A DNA stretch of 8,851 nucleotides from assembly GCA_937958735.1 (NCBI GenBank), contig CALGNG010000279.1, forward strand, positions 1-8,851. The letters are read 5' to 3'. Under the pieces are notes generated by a model, which worked only from the letters and a program-made list of their open reading frames with translations, ran no database searches and was not told where the DNA came from. Both the position numbers and the translations under genes were made by a program. Shown here one piece after another: positions 1 to 7,230 of the stretch. Position 1 is the stretch's first letter, and each line of letters opens with the position of its first letter. This stretch comes from an uncultured Aquimarina sp. GTDB lineage: Bacteria; Bacteroidota; Bacteroidia; Flavobacteriales; Flavobacteriaceae.

Positions 1-920
1 GTAAATTTGGAGGTATTTTTGGTGGATTACAAGATGCTTTTGCTTTAAGCCATAGTAAAGACAATATAATATCTGGTAATACTTTTATAAATGCAAGTGT
101 TGGTGTCGATGCTACAAATGATGATATTAAAATCTTTGGAAATCGCTTTATAAATTGTATTGCTGGTGTTGTAGTGAAAGGACTTACCGATTCCGAAATT
201 TATGACAATGTTTATGAAAGTAATAAAGATACTAGTTTTGGTATTCAAGCAAGAGACTTTGCTAATAATGTAACCATTAGAAATAATACCTTTAAAGGCA
301 ATGGTCGATCTTTTTTAATTGAAGGCTTAAATTCTGGAGATGGTTTTGAGAATCATAAGCTCTTAATTACCAATAATACTTTTGAATGTGGAAACGTAGG
401 GAAAATTGTTTTTAGTAGAGGAGTTGAAATTTCTAATAATGAGTTTACTGCTTCTGGGTTTGGTATTACCAGTTCCAGTAATATTGACATTACTAAAAAT
501 ACTGTAATAGGAACCAGTAATAGTCCTGCATTTACCATAAATAACTTCACCTCTCTTAATAATATAAATATTACTGGAAATACATTTGATAATAGAAACG
601 CAAGTAATAATGATGGCTTAGGAATTAGAATGAATACTGTAAATAGTAGTTTTAGTACAGCCGATACAAATATTGTTTTTGATAATAATATTATCAAAAC
701 AACTTCGGGTTCTGGTTTTATTTCTGACGAAATAAATGGAGTAACATTCACAAATAATATTATTGAAAACACACTTGATACTGTTGGTAGAAACTGCTGT
801 GTTATCTCTATAGATTTTAAAGGAAATAATTCAACAATAGCAAACAACACTACTTCTAGAAAGATAACTATAGAAGGTGTAAATAATACTGCATCAAATA
901 ACGTTGCAGAAATACCTTAA
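1..920 (+). CDS. Right-handed parallel beta-helix repeat protein, 5' truncated
   Basis: The reading frame is open from base 3 to the TAA at 918-920, giving the last 305 residues; the start lies before the window. The protein is a series of about 11 imperfect coils, each with a core like N-x-x-I-x-x-N-N-T-F. The Asn-aromatic/aliphatic turns fall near fragment residues 26-28, 47-49, 69-71, 95-97, 125-127, 146-148, 166-168, 193-195, 228-230, 251-253 and 281-283, so they recur every 20-35 residues. This is the PbH1/NosD-like pattern, in which Asn side chains stack along the solenoid. Such folds occur in polysaccharide lyases, epimerases, hydrolases and surface adhesins, usually exported. No catalytic signature can be assigned, the signal peptide would lie outside the window, and the C-terminus (ending AEIP) carries no obvious sorting domain. 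It faces the polysaccharide operon convergently. The fold call is firm; the activity is unknown. Confidence 0.85.
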   Translation, partial: KFGGIFGGLQDAFALSHSKDNIISGNTFINASVGVDATNDDIKIFGNRFINCIAGVVVKGLTDSEIYDNVYESNKDTSFGIQARDFANNVTIRNNTFKGNGRSFLIEGLNSGDGFENHKLLITNNTFECGNVGKIVFSRGVEISNNEFTASGFGITSSSNIDITKNTVIGTSNSPAFTINNFTSLNNINITGNTFDNRNASNNDGLGIRMNTVNSSFSTADTNIVFDNNIIKTTSGSGFISDEINGVTFTNNIIENTLDTVGRNCCVISIDFKGNNSTIANNTTSRKITIEGVNNTASNNVAEIP

Positions 921-943
921 AAGGTACTAATTTTCATTTTTAT

Positions 944-984
944 AAAAAGCATCCAATTCTTCTTTTAGAATTGAATGCTTTTTT
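944..984. terminator. Bidirectional rho-independent terminator between convergent genes
   Basis: Bases 944-960 pair with 967-983 to form a 17-bp stem with one C-A mismatch (953/974) around a 6-base loop (961-966). On the + strand the stem runs into six T residues (979-984). On the - strand the other arm ends in five T residues (complement of 944-948). It lies 24 bases after the beta-helix stop and 20 bases after the stop of the minus-strand operon, so it can serve both transcripts. The rest of the 921-1003 gap holds nothing else I can recognise. Confidence 0.88.
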
Positions 985-1003
985 ATTTTCAAAATAAAGC
1001 TAA

Positions 1004-2407
1004 TTATTCAACTTTAAATTTACGCTTAACGGCTACAAATTTCCCTCCCTTACCTAATGGAATATCATCTACAACATTAATTGTGTACTCTATATTTTTA
1101 CCTAAACGTTCTTTTAGATGATTCAATAAAATACGTTCCATCGCTTGAGTATATTCACCATTCACAATAATATCTAAAACAATATTATCTGGAGCATATT
1201 GGATAAGTTGACTTTTTGTAATATCCTCTAAACCTTCGTGGTAAATATCGATCGTAACATAACCCCGCTCTTCCGTCCAAAGTATATCATCTTCACGACC
1301 CGAAATGGCTTTTATTATAGGCATTTCACAACCACAGGGACAAATCTGTTCCTCCTTATCTGCAAGCACTACAGTATCCCCTATATTATATCTAATTAAT
1401 GGTGTTTTTAGATTTCTAAAACTAGTAACAATCATGTTACCTATTTCTCCAGGCTTTGCTTTTTCCCCGTTGGGCTTCAAAAACTCAAAATGGCCCGAAT
1501 CTATATTTACATGTAAATTCCCAGAGGTACACTCTGTAATAAAAGGGCTTCCTTCGCTGGAAGCATATTGATTGTATATTTTACATTTAAAAGCTTTTTC
1601 TATTTCCTTTCTTTGGAAATCATATAAAGTCTCTGCGGTAACGCAAATAGCCTTAGGCGTAAAAGTTAAACTAATATTATTTTGATTGATATATTTACTC
1701 AATACAGTTACTAAGGTTGGGAATCCATCAATTAAGGCTGGCTTATACTTATTTAATTTTTGGATATAATGTGGCAAATTCTGTTCTGTTAAGGTATAAG
1801 TAGACATTAACAACTGGCTCTCTGCATAATTATTAATCCAAAAGGGTGGCTTTTTTCGATCGGGATGGACTACAAACCTACCCGATAGACGTACCTGTTT
1901 CTCTATTCTCTTTAAACCAATTTTATTATGAAAACGTTTCCACAAAGCAAAAGATCTATTTACCGTTTCCAAATCGATATAGGTTATCGTAGGCGATCCT
2001 GTTGTCCCACTTGTATGCCCTACTCCTACTGTAGTTCTTTTAGGATCTGTATTTACAATGGCTTCTGTATTATTTTTTCGATCTTGTTTTTCTAAAATCG
2101 GCATTTTTGATAGTACTGTATACGGATTTGCTTTTATTAAATCCGGTGTAATATCCAAATCAACCATTATCTTATGATACCATTCCGTATGCTTGTAAGC
2201 ATCTAGAAGTAATTTTTCTAATTCCGATTTTTGATACTGCTTTATAGTATCTAAATCTTGTTCCCATAATTCATTATAGATATCAAAATATTTATAAAAG
2301 TCTTTCGTATATCGTTCTTTTTTATTTTTAAAACCTTTAACATTAACTAAAGCACATTTTAAAAAATAAGGTAATTTAAGGTATATTTTTTCTTGAAAAT
2401 CAGCCAT
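1004..2407 (-). CDS. CapK/PaaK-like AMP-forming ligase (phenylacetate-CoA ligase family)
   Basis: This 467-residue protein has the size and motif order of the phenylacetate-CoA ligase branch of adenylate-forming enzymes. The phosphate-binding loop HTSGTTG is at 131-137, the A5-type motif YASSEG at 281-286, IRYNIGD at 338-344 with the ribose-binding Asp at 344, a CPCGC cluster at 356-360, the hinge SGREDD at 369-374, and the C-terminal PLGKGGK at 450-456 supplying the probable catalytic Lys. All core residues are present, so it should activate a carboxylic acid as an acyl-adenylate and perhaps transfer it to a thiol. Homologues named CapK occur in capsule and exopolysaccharide clusters, where the substrate is generally unknown. 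It is the last gene of the operon, 9 bases after the preceding GT4 gene, with no Shine-Dalgarno sequence. A role in acylating or aminoacylating the polymer is inference. Confidence 0.86.
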   Translation of the reverse strand: MADFQEKIYLKLPYFLKCALVNVKGFKNKKERYTKDFYKYFDIYNELWEQDLDTIKQYQKSELEKLLLDAYKHTEWYHKIMVDLDITPDLIKANPYTVLSKMPILEKQDRKNNTEAIVNTDPKRTTVGVGHTSGTTGSPTITYIDLETVNRSFALWKRFHNKIGLKRIEKQVRLSGRFVVHPDRKKPPFWINNYAESQLLMSTYTLTEQNLPHYIQKLNKYKPALIDGFPTLVTVLSKYINQNNISLTFTPKAICVTAETLYDFQRKEIEKAFKCKIYNQYASSEGSPFITECTSGNLHVNIDSGHFEFLKPNGEKAKPGEIGNMIVTSFRNLKTPLIRYNIGDTVVLADKEEQICPCGCEMPIIKAISGREDDILWTEERGYVTIDIYHEGLEDITKSQLIQYAPDNIVLDIIVNGEYTQAMERILLNHLKERLGKNIEYTINVVDDIPLGKGGKFVAVKRKFKVE

Positions 2408-2416
2408 AATAGTTAG

Positions 2417-3553
2417 TTATTTTATTTGGTCTAAATAAAACTCTTGCAATGCAAAAGCATTCTGTTTAATATCGTATCCTCTTTCTTTTATCAAAGCAAG
2501 TGTATTTATTCTTTCGTAATTATGTTGCTTAAATATTTTTTGAGCCCAAAATTTAGGAGATTCACTTATAGATAAATAAGTAAGCTTATCGGTTATCTTT
2601 ACCTCTTTAGTAATAGTATCTGATGCAAAAATGAGTAAATCCGCGGACTGAGCCTCAACAAGTGTAACGGGCAATCCTTCATAGAAAGAAGGAAATATAA
2701 ATATGTCCAACATTATACATAAGTCTGGAATATCCGTTCTTACTCCCAAAAAATGGACTTTTTCTTTAATCCCCAATTTTTCCACTTTAGCCTCAATAGC
2801 TTTTCGCATAGGTCCATCACCAATTAAAACCAAGCATGAGTCGCTTTTCAATTGGTTTAATTCATAAAATACATCTATAATAAACGAATGATTTTTAGGC
2901 TCTGTAAAATTACCTATATGACCTATTATTAATTGACCTTCAAGATTGTTCTGATCCTTATAATTATCTGCAATCGCTTTATCATAGGTGAATTTTGAAG
3001 CATTAATAGCATTATTAATAATCTTAAAATCATTTTTTTTGCCAAACAGCCACTCGCCTGCTTTTTGCCCACATGAAAAACAATGCGTTGTATATTTATG
3101 AATTTTTTTTCGCAATTGTAATTTGGTCAACATTTTTAAAGCTTCTATAGCTTCAGCTTTACTAGAAAAATCTTTAATTGTTACTTTTGGTAATGCCGTA
3201 TGCGCATGCGCTATTCTTGTCGAAATACCATATTCTTCTGCAATTTTTAAAGGATAACAACTAAACGTATTTAAATGCGAATGTACTATCGAATACTTAT
3301 TAACATGCTTATTAAAAAATACTCTTAATTGTTGGTAATACTTTTTTGTGTTAAAAATATTAATTGGATCTACAGTATAAATAGTCCCTCCTAATTTTTT
3401 AATTTCATCGTCAAAAACCCCTTTTTCATTAGGTCTATGTACCAAAAAATCAAATTGAACTTTGGTACGATCTATATTACGATAATAGTTCATAATCATA
3501 GATTCGGAACCACCTCGATTCATAATCGTAAAAACCTGTAGTATTCTAATCAT
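2417..3553 (-). CDS. GT4 glycosyltransferase, EpsF-like
   Basis: The 378-residue product is a GT-B fold glycosyltransferase of family 4, expected to add a sugar from a nucleotide donor to a lipid-linked acceptor at the cytoplasmic face of the membrane. Visible landmarks are the N-terminal glycine loop with GGSE at 14-17, HSH at 91-93, GHIGNFTEPKNH at 211-222 at the start of the donor-binding domain, GDGP at 245-248, and the E-x7-E motif with Glu292 and Glu300 in YEGLPVTLVEAQ. The stretch around 311-336 (SDTITKEVKITD, then LSISESP) is typical of EpsF-like proteins in exopolysaccharide loci. The usual Gly-(Leu)-Pro after the E-x7-E motif is replaced by Ala-Asp-Leu at 304-306. It starts 7 bases after the GT2 gene. 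Donor and acceptor cannot be deduced. Confidence 0.9.
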   Translation of the reverse strand: MIRILQVFTIMNRGGSESMIMNYYRNIDRTKVQFDFLVHRPNEKGVFDDEIKKLGGTIYTVDPINIFNTKKYYQQLRVFFNKHVNKYSIVHSHLNTFSCYPLKIAEEYGISTRIAHAHTALPKVTIKDFSSKAEAIEALKMLTKLQLRKKIHKYTTHCFSCGQKAGEWLFGKKNDFKIINNAINASKFTYDKAIADNYKDQNNLEGQLIIGHIGNFTEPKNHSFIIDVFYELNQLKSDSCLVLIGDGPMRKAIEAKVEKLGIKEKVHFLGVRTDIPDLCIMLDIFIFPSFYEGLPVTLVEAQSADLLIFASDTITKEVKITDKLTYLSISESPKFWAQKIFKQHNYERINTLALIKERGYDIKQNAFALQEFYLDQIK

Positions 3554-3560
3554 AATAAAT

Positions 3561-4448
3561 CTAAAAGTCGTTTTTAGTTTTTAGTCTTATGTATACATTT
3601 AAAATAACCCCTAAAGGAATAGCTAATACTGTAGTAATTTTTTTAGGCGATTCTTGTATAAATTTTTTATTCTTTATAAAAACAGAAGACGATACATAGT
3701 GTATGGCATTTTTAAACTCTTCTTTAAAACTAGTTGCTAATTGCATTCTAGATTTTCGCGAAAAAGCAAAACCTTTAGGATGTATTCTATATTGCTTAAG
3801 CATATTCATACTAGAACCATCCTCCATATATTCTACAATGCACAAGACTTTATTTAAAGTAAGCATTTTGTAATCCTGGTCGATTAACTGATATAGTGAT
3901 CCTAACGGAACAAAACGTTCCCCTTTAAAAATGGGATATTTAGGGTATTTTTTTATTATCTCTGTTCTATATACTAATTTTTTATCTCCAGAAACTTTGT
4001 GCTTTTCATAAATATCGTTTACCGTAGATTCTTTAACTGTAGCGGGTATTTTAGTGCCAATAATTGCTCCTTTTGTATTCGCATCCAATCCTATTATGCC
4101 TGCATAACCTTCTGCTCTATTTTCTTTCCAAAACTGTAAAATATCTTCTACAGCCGTATCTGGCATAAAATCGTCCGAATCGATACACACATTTAGTTCT
4201 GTATCTATTAAATTGTATGCCGCATTATGCCCACCATGCATTCCTAAATTACTTTGATAGTGATATATAATATCAATCTTTGATTCATTAATCCACGATT
4301 GCACCAAGTCTTTTGTCGTATCTGTTGAGCCATCGTCTATAATTAACCAAACAAAATCTTGATTTGCCTGTCTAACTAAACTGTTATAACACTTATGAAG
4401 ACAATAGGCTCTATTATAAGTGGGAGTAAATACCGTTAACGTTTTCAT
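3561..4448 (-). CDS. GT2 family glycosyltransferase (GT-A fold)
   Basis: This 295-residue inverting glycosyltransferase opens with the family 2 signature FTPTYNR at 7-13, followed by DDGSTD at 38-43 for nucleotide-sugar binding and the metal-binding DXD motif in DSDD at 90-93. GERF at 176-179 sits where GT2 enzymes place residues near the acceptor site. The sequence resembles EpsH-like and other polysaccharide transferases of about 300 residues, so it appears full length. The C-terminus has a hydrophobic stretch at about 272-287 flanked by Lys/Arg, which may be a membrane-associating helix but is short and uncertain. The gene lies 10 bases after the EpsG-family gene and 7 bases before the EpsF-like GT4 gene, matching the common pairing of these three families in exopolysaccharide loci. 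Sugar specificity is unknown. Confidence 0.92.
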   Translation of the reverse strand: MKTLTVFTPTYNRAYCLHKCYNSLVRQANQDFVWLIIDDGSTDTTKDLVQSWINESKIDIIYHYQSNLGMHGGHNAAYNLIDTELNVCIDSDDFMPDTAVEDILQFWKENRAEGYAGIIGLDANTKGAIIGTKIPATVKESTVNDIYEKHKVSGDKKLVYRTEIIKKYPKYPIFKGERFVPLGSLYQLIDQDYKMLTLNKVLCIVEYMEDGSSMNMLKQYRIHPKGFAFSRKSRMQLATSFKEEFKNAIHYVSSSVFIKNKKFIQESPKKITTVLAIPLGVILNVYIRLKTKNDF

Positions 4449-4458
4449 ATAGATTGAT

Positions 4459-5538
4459 TTAAAAATAATATATGTAATACATAAGATAGGTGAAAGAAAA
4501 ATACGCTACCATAATCTTACCTACCATAAAATGGTGATCTTCGAAAAAACGCTTTTTTAATAATGGATATACTATAATTAATGCCATCATAAACCAAGAT
4601 AGGTAAGCAAATCTGTTTGAAAAATTAGCTTTAATTACCAAAATCCAAAAACTATTACAAATTAAATAGGTATTTAATAGTCTGTAGTAAAAAAGATCTT
4701 TAAATTCTTTCTTTATTATAAAATACCATCCCGCAAATACAGCAAATCCACTATGGAATATAAAATCCCAACGAAATCCACCTCCTCCATCGGTCTGTGA
4801 CGTTAGATATCCTGATAATCGATCGTCGAAACCTAAACTTGCAAAAAGACTTATCCATACACTTCCTAAAACTAAAGAAAGAGGAATAGCAACAAACCAC
4901 ATTTTAAAATAGACTTTAGGATCGTTATAATAATAAGTTAATGAGTAAGCTAAAATGGGAAGCATTACCGTTTTATGAAAAGATAAAGCACATATAAAAA
5001 AGACCAACATTACTAGTATGTTTTTCCGATAACTTATACCCCACAAAAAAAGTGAGGTTGCCGCTCCATTTCTAACCCCATTTACTCCATAAGTCCAAAA
5101 CGAAAATGAGATAACAAAAAACATAAATGAATAATACCAATAATTGCCAAATAGTTCTTTTGATATTTTATATAAAGGGAAAATATATACAATGGAGCAT
5201 AATGTAAAAAATAGGTTAAGTTTTCCAAACCCAGATATAAACTTCATAAATAATTGGAAACCGTAATCACTTCCTCCATCTATTTTACCTCCTAGATAAT
5301 ATTCATCAAAGCCTTTAGCATAATTTACCGTATCCCCAAAAATACCATATACTGGGCGTAGACCAATGTAAAGGATTATAAATAATAACAAAATATATCC
5401 AGATATATTAATAAAAATTATGTTCTTATTGTCTTCTATGTCTAATACATTTGTATGAATTAATGTAAAGAGCACATAAAATAAAAAAAAATTAATATAG
5501 ATACCATAATAAATACTTTCTGGAATAAAATCAAGCAT
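4459..5538 (-). CDS. EpsG-family polysaccharide polymerase, multi-pass membrane protein
   Basis: The 359-residue protein is almost entirely hydrophobic, with about 10-12 likely membrane helices (roughly 11-28, 40-60, 106-123, 134-150, 156-170, 173-188, 190-204, 213-233, 258-274, 286-303, 309-327 and 340-358). Family landmarks are GLRP...GIFGDT...Y at 59-73, a region where EpsG-type proteins have a conserved Arg, Asp and Tyr; GVRNGAA at 154-160; SFHKT at 186-190; and NRFAY at 308-312. EpsG-type proteins are thought to do the job of Wzy, joining lipid-linked repeat units on the outer face of the inner membrane. A Gly run (251-254) lies in a probable extracytoplasmic loop. The start codon lies inside the acetyltransferase gene, overlapping its end by 8 bases, which suggests translational coupling. 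The family call is good; the polymerase role comes from family knowledge and context. Confidence 0.86.
   Translation of the reverse strand: MLDFIPESIYYGIYINFFLFYVLFTLIHTNVLDIEDNKNIIFINISGYILLLFIILYIGLRPVYGIFGDTVNYAKGFDEYYLGGKIDGGSDYGFQLFMKFISGFGKLNLFFTLCSIVYIFPLYKISKELFGNYWYYSFMFFVISFSFWTYGVNGVRNGAATSLFLWGISYRKNILVMLVFFICALSFHKTVMLPILAYSLTYYYNDPKVYFKMWFVAIPLSLVLGSVWISLFASLGFDDRLSGYLTSQTDGGGGFRWDFIFHSGFAVFAGWYFIIKKEFKDLFYYRLLNTYLICNSFWILVIKANFSNRFAYLSWFMMALIIVYPLLKKRFFEDHHFMVGKIMVAYFSFTYLMYYIYYF
5531..5538 (-). promoter_or_regulatory. 8-base overlap of acetyltransferase and EpsG-family genes
   Basis: On the minus strand the sequence ATGCTTGA contains the ATG of the EpsG-family gene and, in another frame, the TGA of the acetyltransferase gene. 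The overlap fixes both ends and suggests translational coupling between the two. Confidence 0.7.
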
Positions 5539-6100
5539 CTTTAGTAGTTTTAATTACTTTAGCTGGGTTACCAACTACTACAGAATTATTAGGCACATCT
5601 CTTACCACTACCGCTCCTGCTCCTATTTTACAATTATTGCCTATTTTAATTCCCCCTATAACTATAGCTCCAGAATAAATGGATACATTATCTCCTATAA
5701 TAGGACGTTTTCCTTCTATTTCGCCGACGGTTACTAATTGATTTACATAAAAATTCTCTCCTATGGATTCTGCATTTAAAATAGTGCAATAAGGGTGTCC
5801 TGTTAAGGCTCCTCCTTTTATTTTAGTGCGTATATCAATTATAAAATTAGCCTGTTTACGACAATATAAATTAAGTATACTGGTAAAAAGACTTCTTGTT
5901 CTAAAATAAAAAATACTTCTAAAATCTGGTGAATAGGCCAAAAAATCCCACAGTAATAGTGTTAATTTTCCTTTTTTATTTTTTGCTTTAGCCCACCTCT
6001 TTATGTCCTGATTTATAACAGCTTTATTAGCACTCATTTTATATACTAAAATATGAGGGACTAAAAAAAATTTGTATAGGAACATTATTAATAATCTCAT
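5531..6100 (-). CDS. Hexapeptide-repeat acetyltransferase, serine acetyltransferase-like
   Basis: The 189-residue protein has an N-terminal part rich in basic and aromatic residues (1-85) followed by a left-handed beta-helix at about 86-182. The helix part shows isoleucine-led hexapeptides, KRPIIGDNVSIYSGA at 131-145, IGAGAVVVRDVP at 159-170 and the terminal VVGNPAKVI at 175-183, the usual acetyl-CoA site of this family. His102 in the TGHP stretch aligns by position with the catalytic His of CysE-type enzymes. The PDFRSIFYFR stretch at 58-67 is also seen in serine acetyltransferase-like proteins from polysaccharide loci. It is shorter than true CysE (about 270 residues), so in this operon O- or N-acetylation of a sugar is more likely than cysteine synthesis. 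It starts 6 bases after the upstream GT4 gene. A second in-frame ATG (Met6) could also be the start. Confidence 0.88.
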   Translation of the reverse strand: MRLLIMFLYKFFLVPHILVYKMSANKAVINQDIKRWAKAKNKKGKLTLLLWDFLAYSPDFRSIFYFRTRSLFTSILNLYCRKQANFIIDIRTKIKGGALTGHPYCTILNAESIGENFYVNQLVTVGEIEGKRPIIGDNVSIYSGAIVIGGIKIGNNCKIGAGAVVVRDVPNNSVVVGNPAKVIKTTKDA

Positions 6101-6106
6101 ACTCTT

Positions 6107-7228
6107 TTATTTAATTAGACTTTCCAACATTACTTGCCATTTTTCCATTACATCCTCTACTTTATATTTTAAGGCATTTTTACGAGCATTAATCCCCATA
6201 TCTTTTAATCGATTACTGTCTTCCATTAGAGAAAGCAACTCTTTACTAAATGACTCTATATCATACATATTTACCAATACTCCATTGCTCTTATCTATTA
6301 TATTTCTAGGTCCATAAGGACAATCGAAAGAAACTATGGGTAGCCCACAGGCTTGGGCTTCCAATAAAACTAAAGGAAAGCACTCGTTATGGGAGGTCAT
6401 TGCAAATATAGAAGATTTTAAAAGCTGTTTTTCAACATTTTGCGTAGCTCCTTTTAAAAAGGCCACTTTTCTTAAATTCTTATTTTTAATCCTATTTTCT
6501 AATATATCGATATACTCTTGGTCTCCGTCTCCGTAAATATGAAGCTGCCAATCAGGTTTAGACTTATTTACTATTTCCCAAATATCTAATAACTGGTCGT
6601 AACCTTTAACATGAGCAATCCTACCTGCTGCTATCACAATTTTAGATTCCAATTTTGCAGTAGTTTTAGGATAAAAAGTTAAGGGATTGGGTATAATTAC
6701 AATGTTGTTAGTATCATAATAACTAGCTTCCGTTTTATTTAAAGTAACAATTTTATCGTATTTAGAATTCACATAATCTGAAAATTGTAAAAATCGCTTC
6801 TTAAAAGTAGTTTTAGTACTTTTCCTAAGGGGCTCTTCTATAAATTTTGAATAATGATATTCTTTAACTTTGGGAATACTTTTACTTATAAATGGCATAA
6901 AATAAGTATCGGTACTGTGACTACAAACCACAACTATATCCGGTTTAATTTTCTTAAATGCAGATTTAAGTTTTAATATGTGTTTGGGAAGCTTTATTAA
7001 ATTAACTGGATGGAAATACGATTTTAAACGATTATAATTAATCGCTATATCCTGAAAATAAATGTTACTATTAAATTCGTAACACGGTGTATTCCTCTTT
7101 TGTTCTGTAGTAATAATATGTACTGTATAGTCTTTTAAAGTAGCTAAATAGTTAGCTTTTATAGACAATACTCTTTCAATACCACCATGCATATACACTT
7201 GATCTATAATAAATACAATAGTTTTCAT
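6107..7228 (-). CDS. GT4 glycosyltransferase, second of a tandem related pair
   Basis: This 373-residue GT-B glycosyltransferase has the N-terminal loop GGIERV at 15-20, IPNPL at 179-183, the donor-domain start AAGRIAHVKGYDQLL at 200-214, YGDGD at 232-236, and the E-x7-E pair Glu282/Glu290 in NECFPLVLLEAQACGLP. These are followed by FDCPYGP at 301-307, characteristic of a GT4 subgroup that includes PglH/AmsD-like enzymes. It would transfer a sugar onto the growing lipid-linked repeat unit. It is clearly related to the preceding gene at 7228-8340, sharing the same motifs in the same order. Its ATG overlaps the TAA of that gene by one base (TAATG), so translation is probably coupled. The length is normal, with no sign of damage. 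The sugar donor is not deducible. Confidence 0.92.
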   Translation of the reverse strand: MKTIVFIIDQVYMHGGIERVLSIKANYLATLKDYTVHIITTEQKRNTPCYEFNSNIYFQDIAINYNRLKSYFHPVNLIKLPKHILKLKSAFKKIKPDIVVVCSHSTDTYFMPFISKSIPKVKEYHYSKFIEEPLRKSTKTTFKKRFLQFSDYVNSKYDKIVTLNKTEASYYDTNNIVIIPNPLTFYPKTTAKLESKIVIAAGRIAHVKGYDQLLDIWEIVNKSKPDWQLHIYGDGDQEYIDILENRIKNKNLRKVAFLKGATQNVEKQLLKSSIFAMTSHNECFPLVLLEAQACGLPIVSFDCPYGPRNIIDKSNGVLVNMYDIESFSKELLSLMEDSNRLKDMGINARKNALKYKVEDVMEKWQVMLESLIK

Positions 7229-7230
7229 TA
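7226..7230 (-). promoter_or_regulatory. TAATG stop/start overlap
   Basis: This is the same one-base overlap as at 8338-8342, here joining the two related GT4 genes. The bases upstream on the minus strand (ACCTGCG) contain no purine-rich ribosome binding site. The repeated arrangement suggests coupled translation of the tandem pair. Confidence 0.7.

Noticed and set aside
174..176. GTG as the start of the beta-helix gene
   Set aside because: The frame is open upstream to the window edge and the same coil repeats are present before it (for example around bases 63-90 and 126-155), so it is an internal Val codon.
45..248. A short minus-strand frame near the left edge
   Set aside because: It lies fully inside the beta-helix coding sequence, is Ile/Asn/Thr-rich and shows no recognisable motif.
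353..850. A 165-codon open frame on the minus strand opposite the beta-helix gene
   Set aside because: It is the antisense shadow of the Asn/Ile/Thr-rich repeats; its product is a low-complexity Leu/Ile/Val/Phe string with no family features, while the + frame has clear beta-helix coils.
1..920. Tandem DNA repeat or CRISPR-like array suggested by recurrent AATAAT-type words
   Set aside because: The recurrence comes from Asn codons in degenerate protein coils 20-35 residues apart; there are no identical repeats or spacers.
1..920. Phage tail spike or mobile-element cargo
   Set aside because: No phage, transposase or integrase gene, inverted repeat or attachment site is visible in the window; a beta-helix fold alone is not enough.
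1305..1571. Plus-strand frame of 88 codons inside the CapK-like gene
   Set aside because: The opposite strand carries an intact adenylating enzyme with all motifs; this frame is antisense to it and has no family features.
6072..6536. Two plus-strand frames opposite the acetyltransferase and GT4 genes
   Set aside because: Both are antisense to well-supported coding sequence with conserved motifs, and neither product resembles a known protein.
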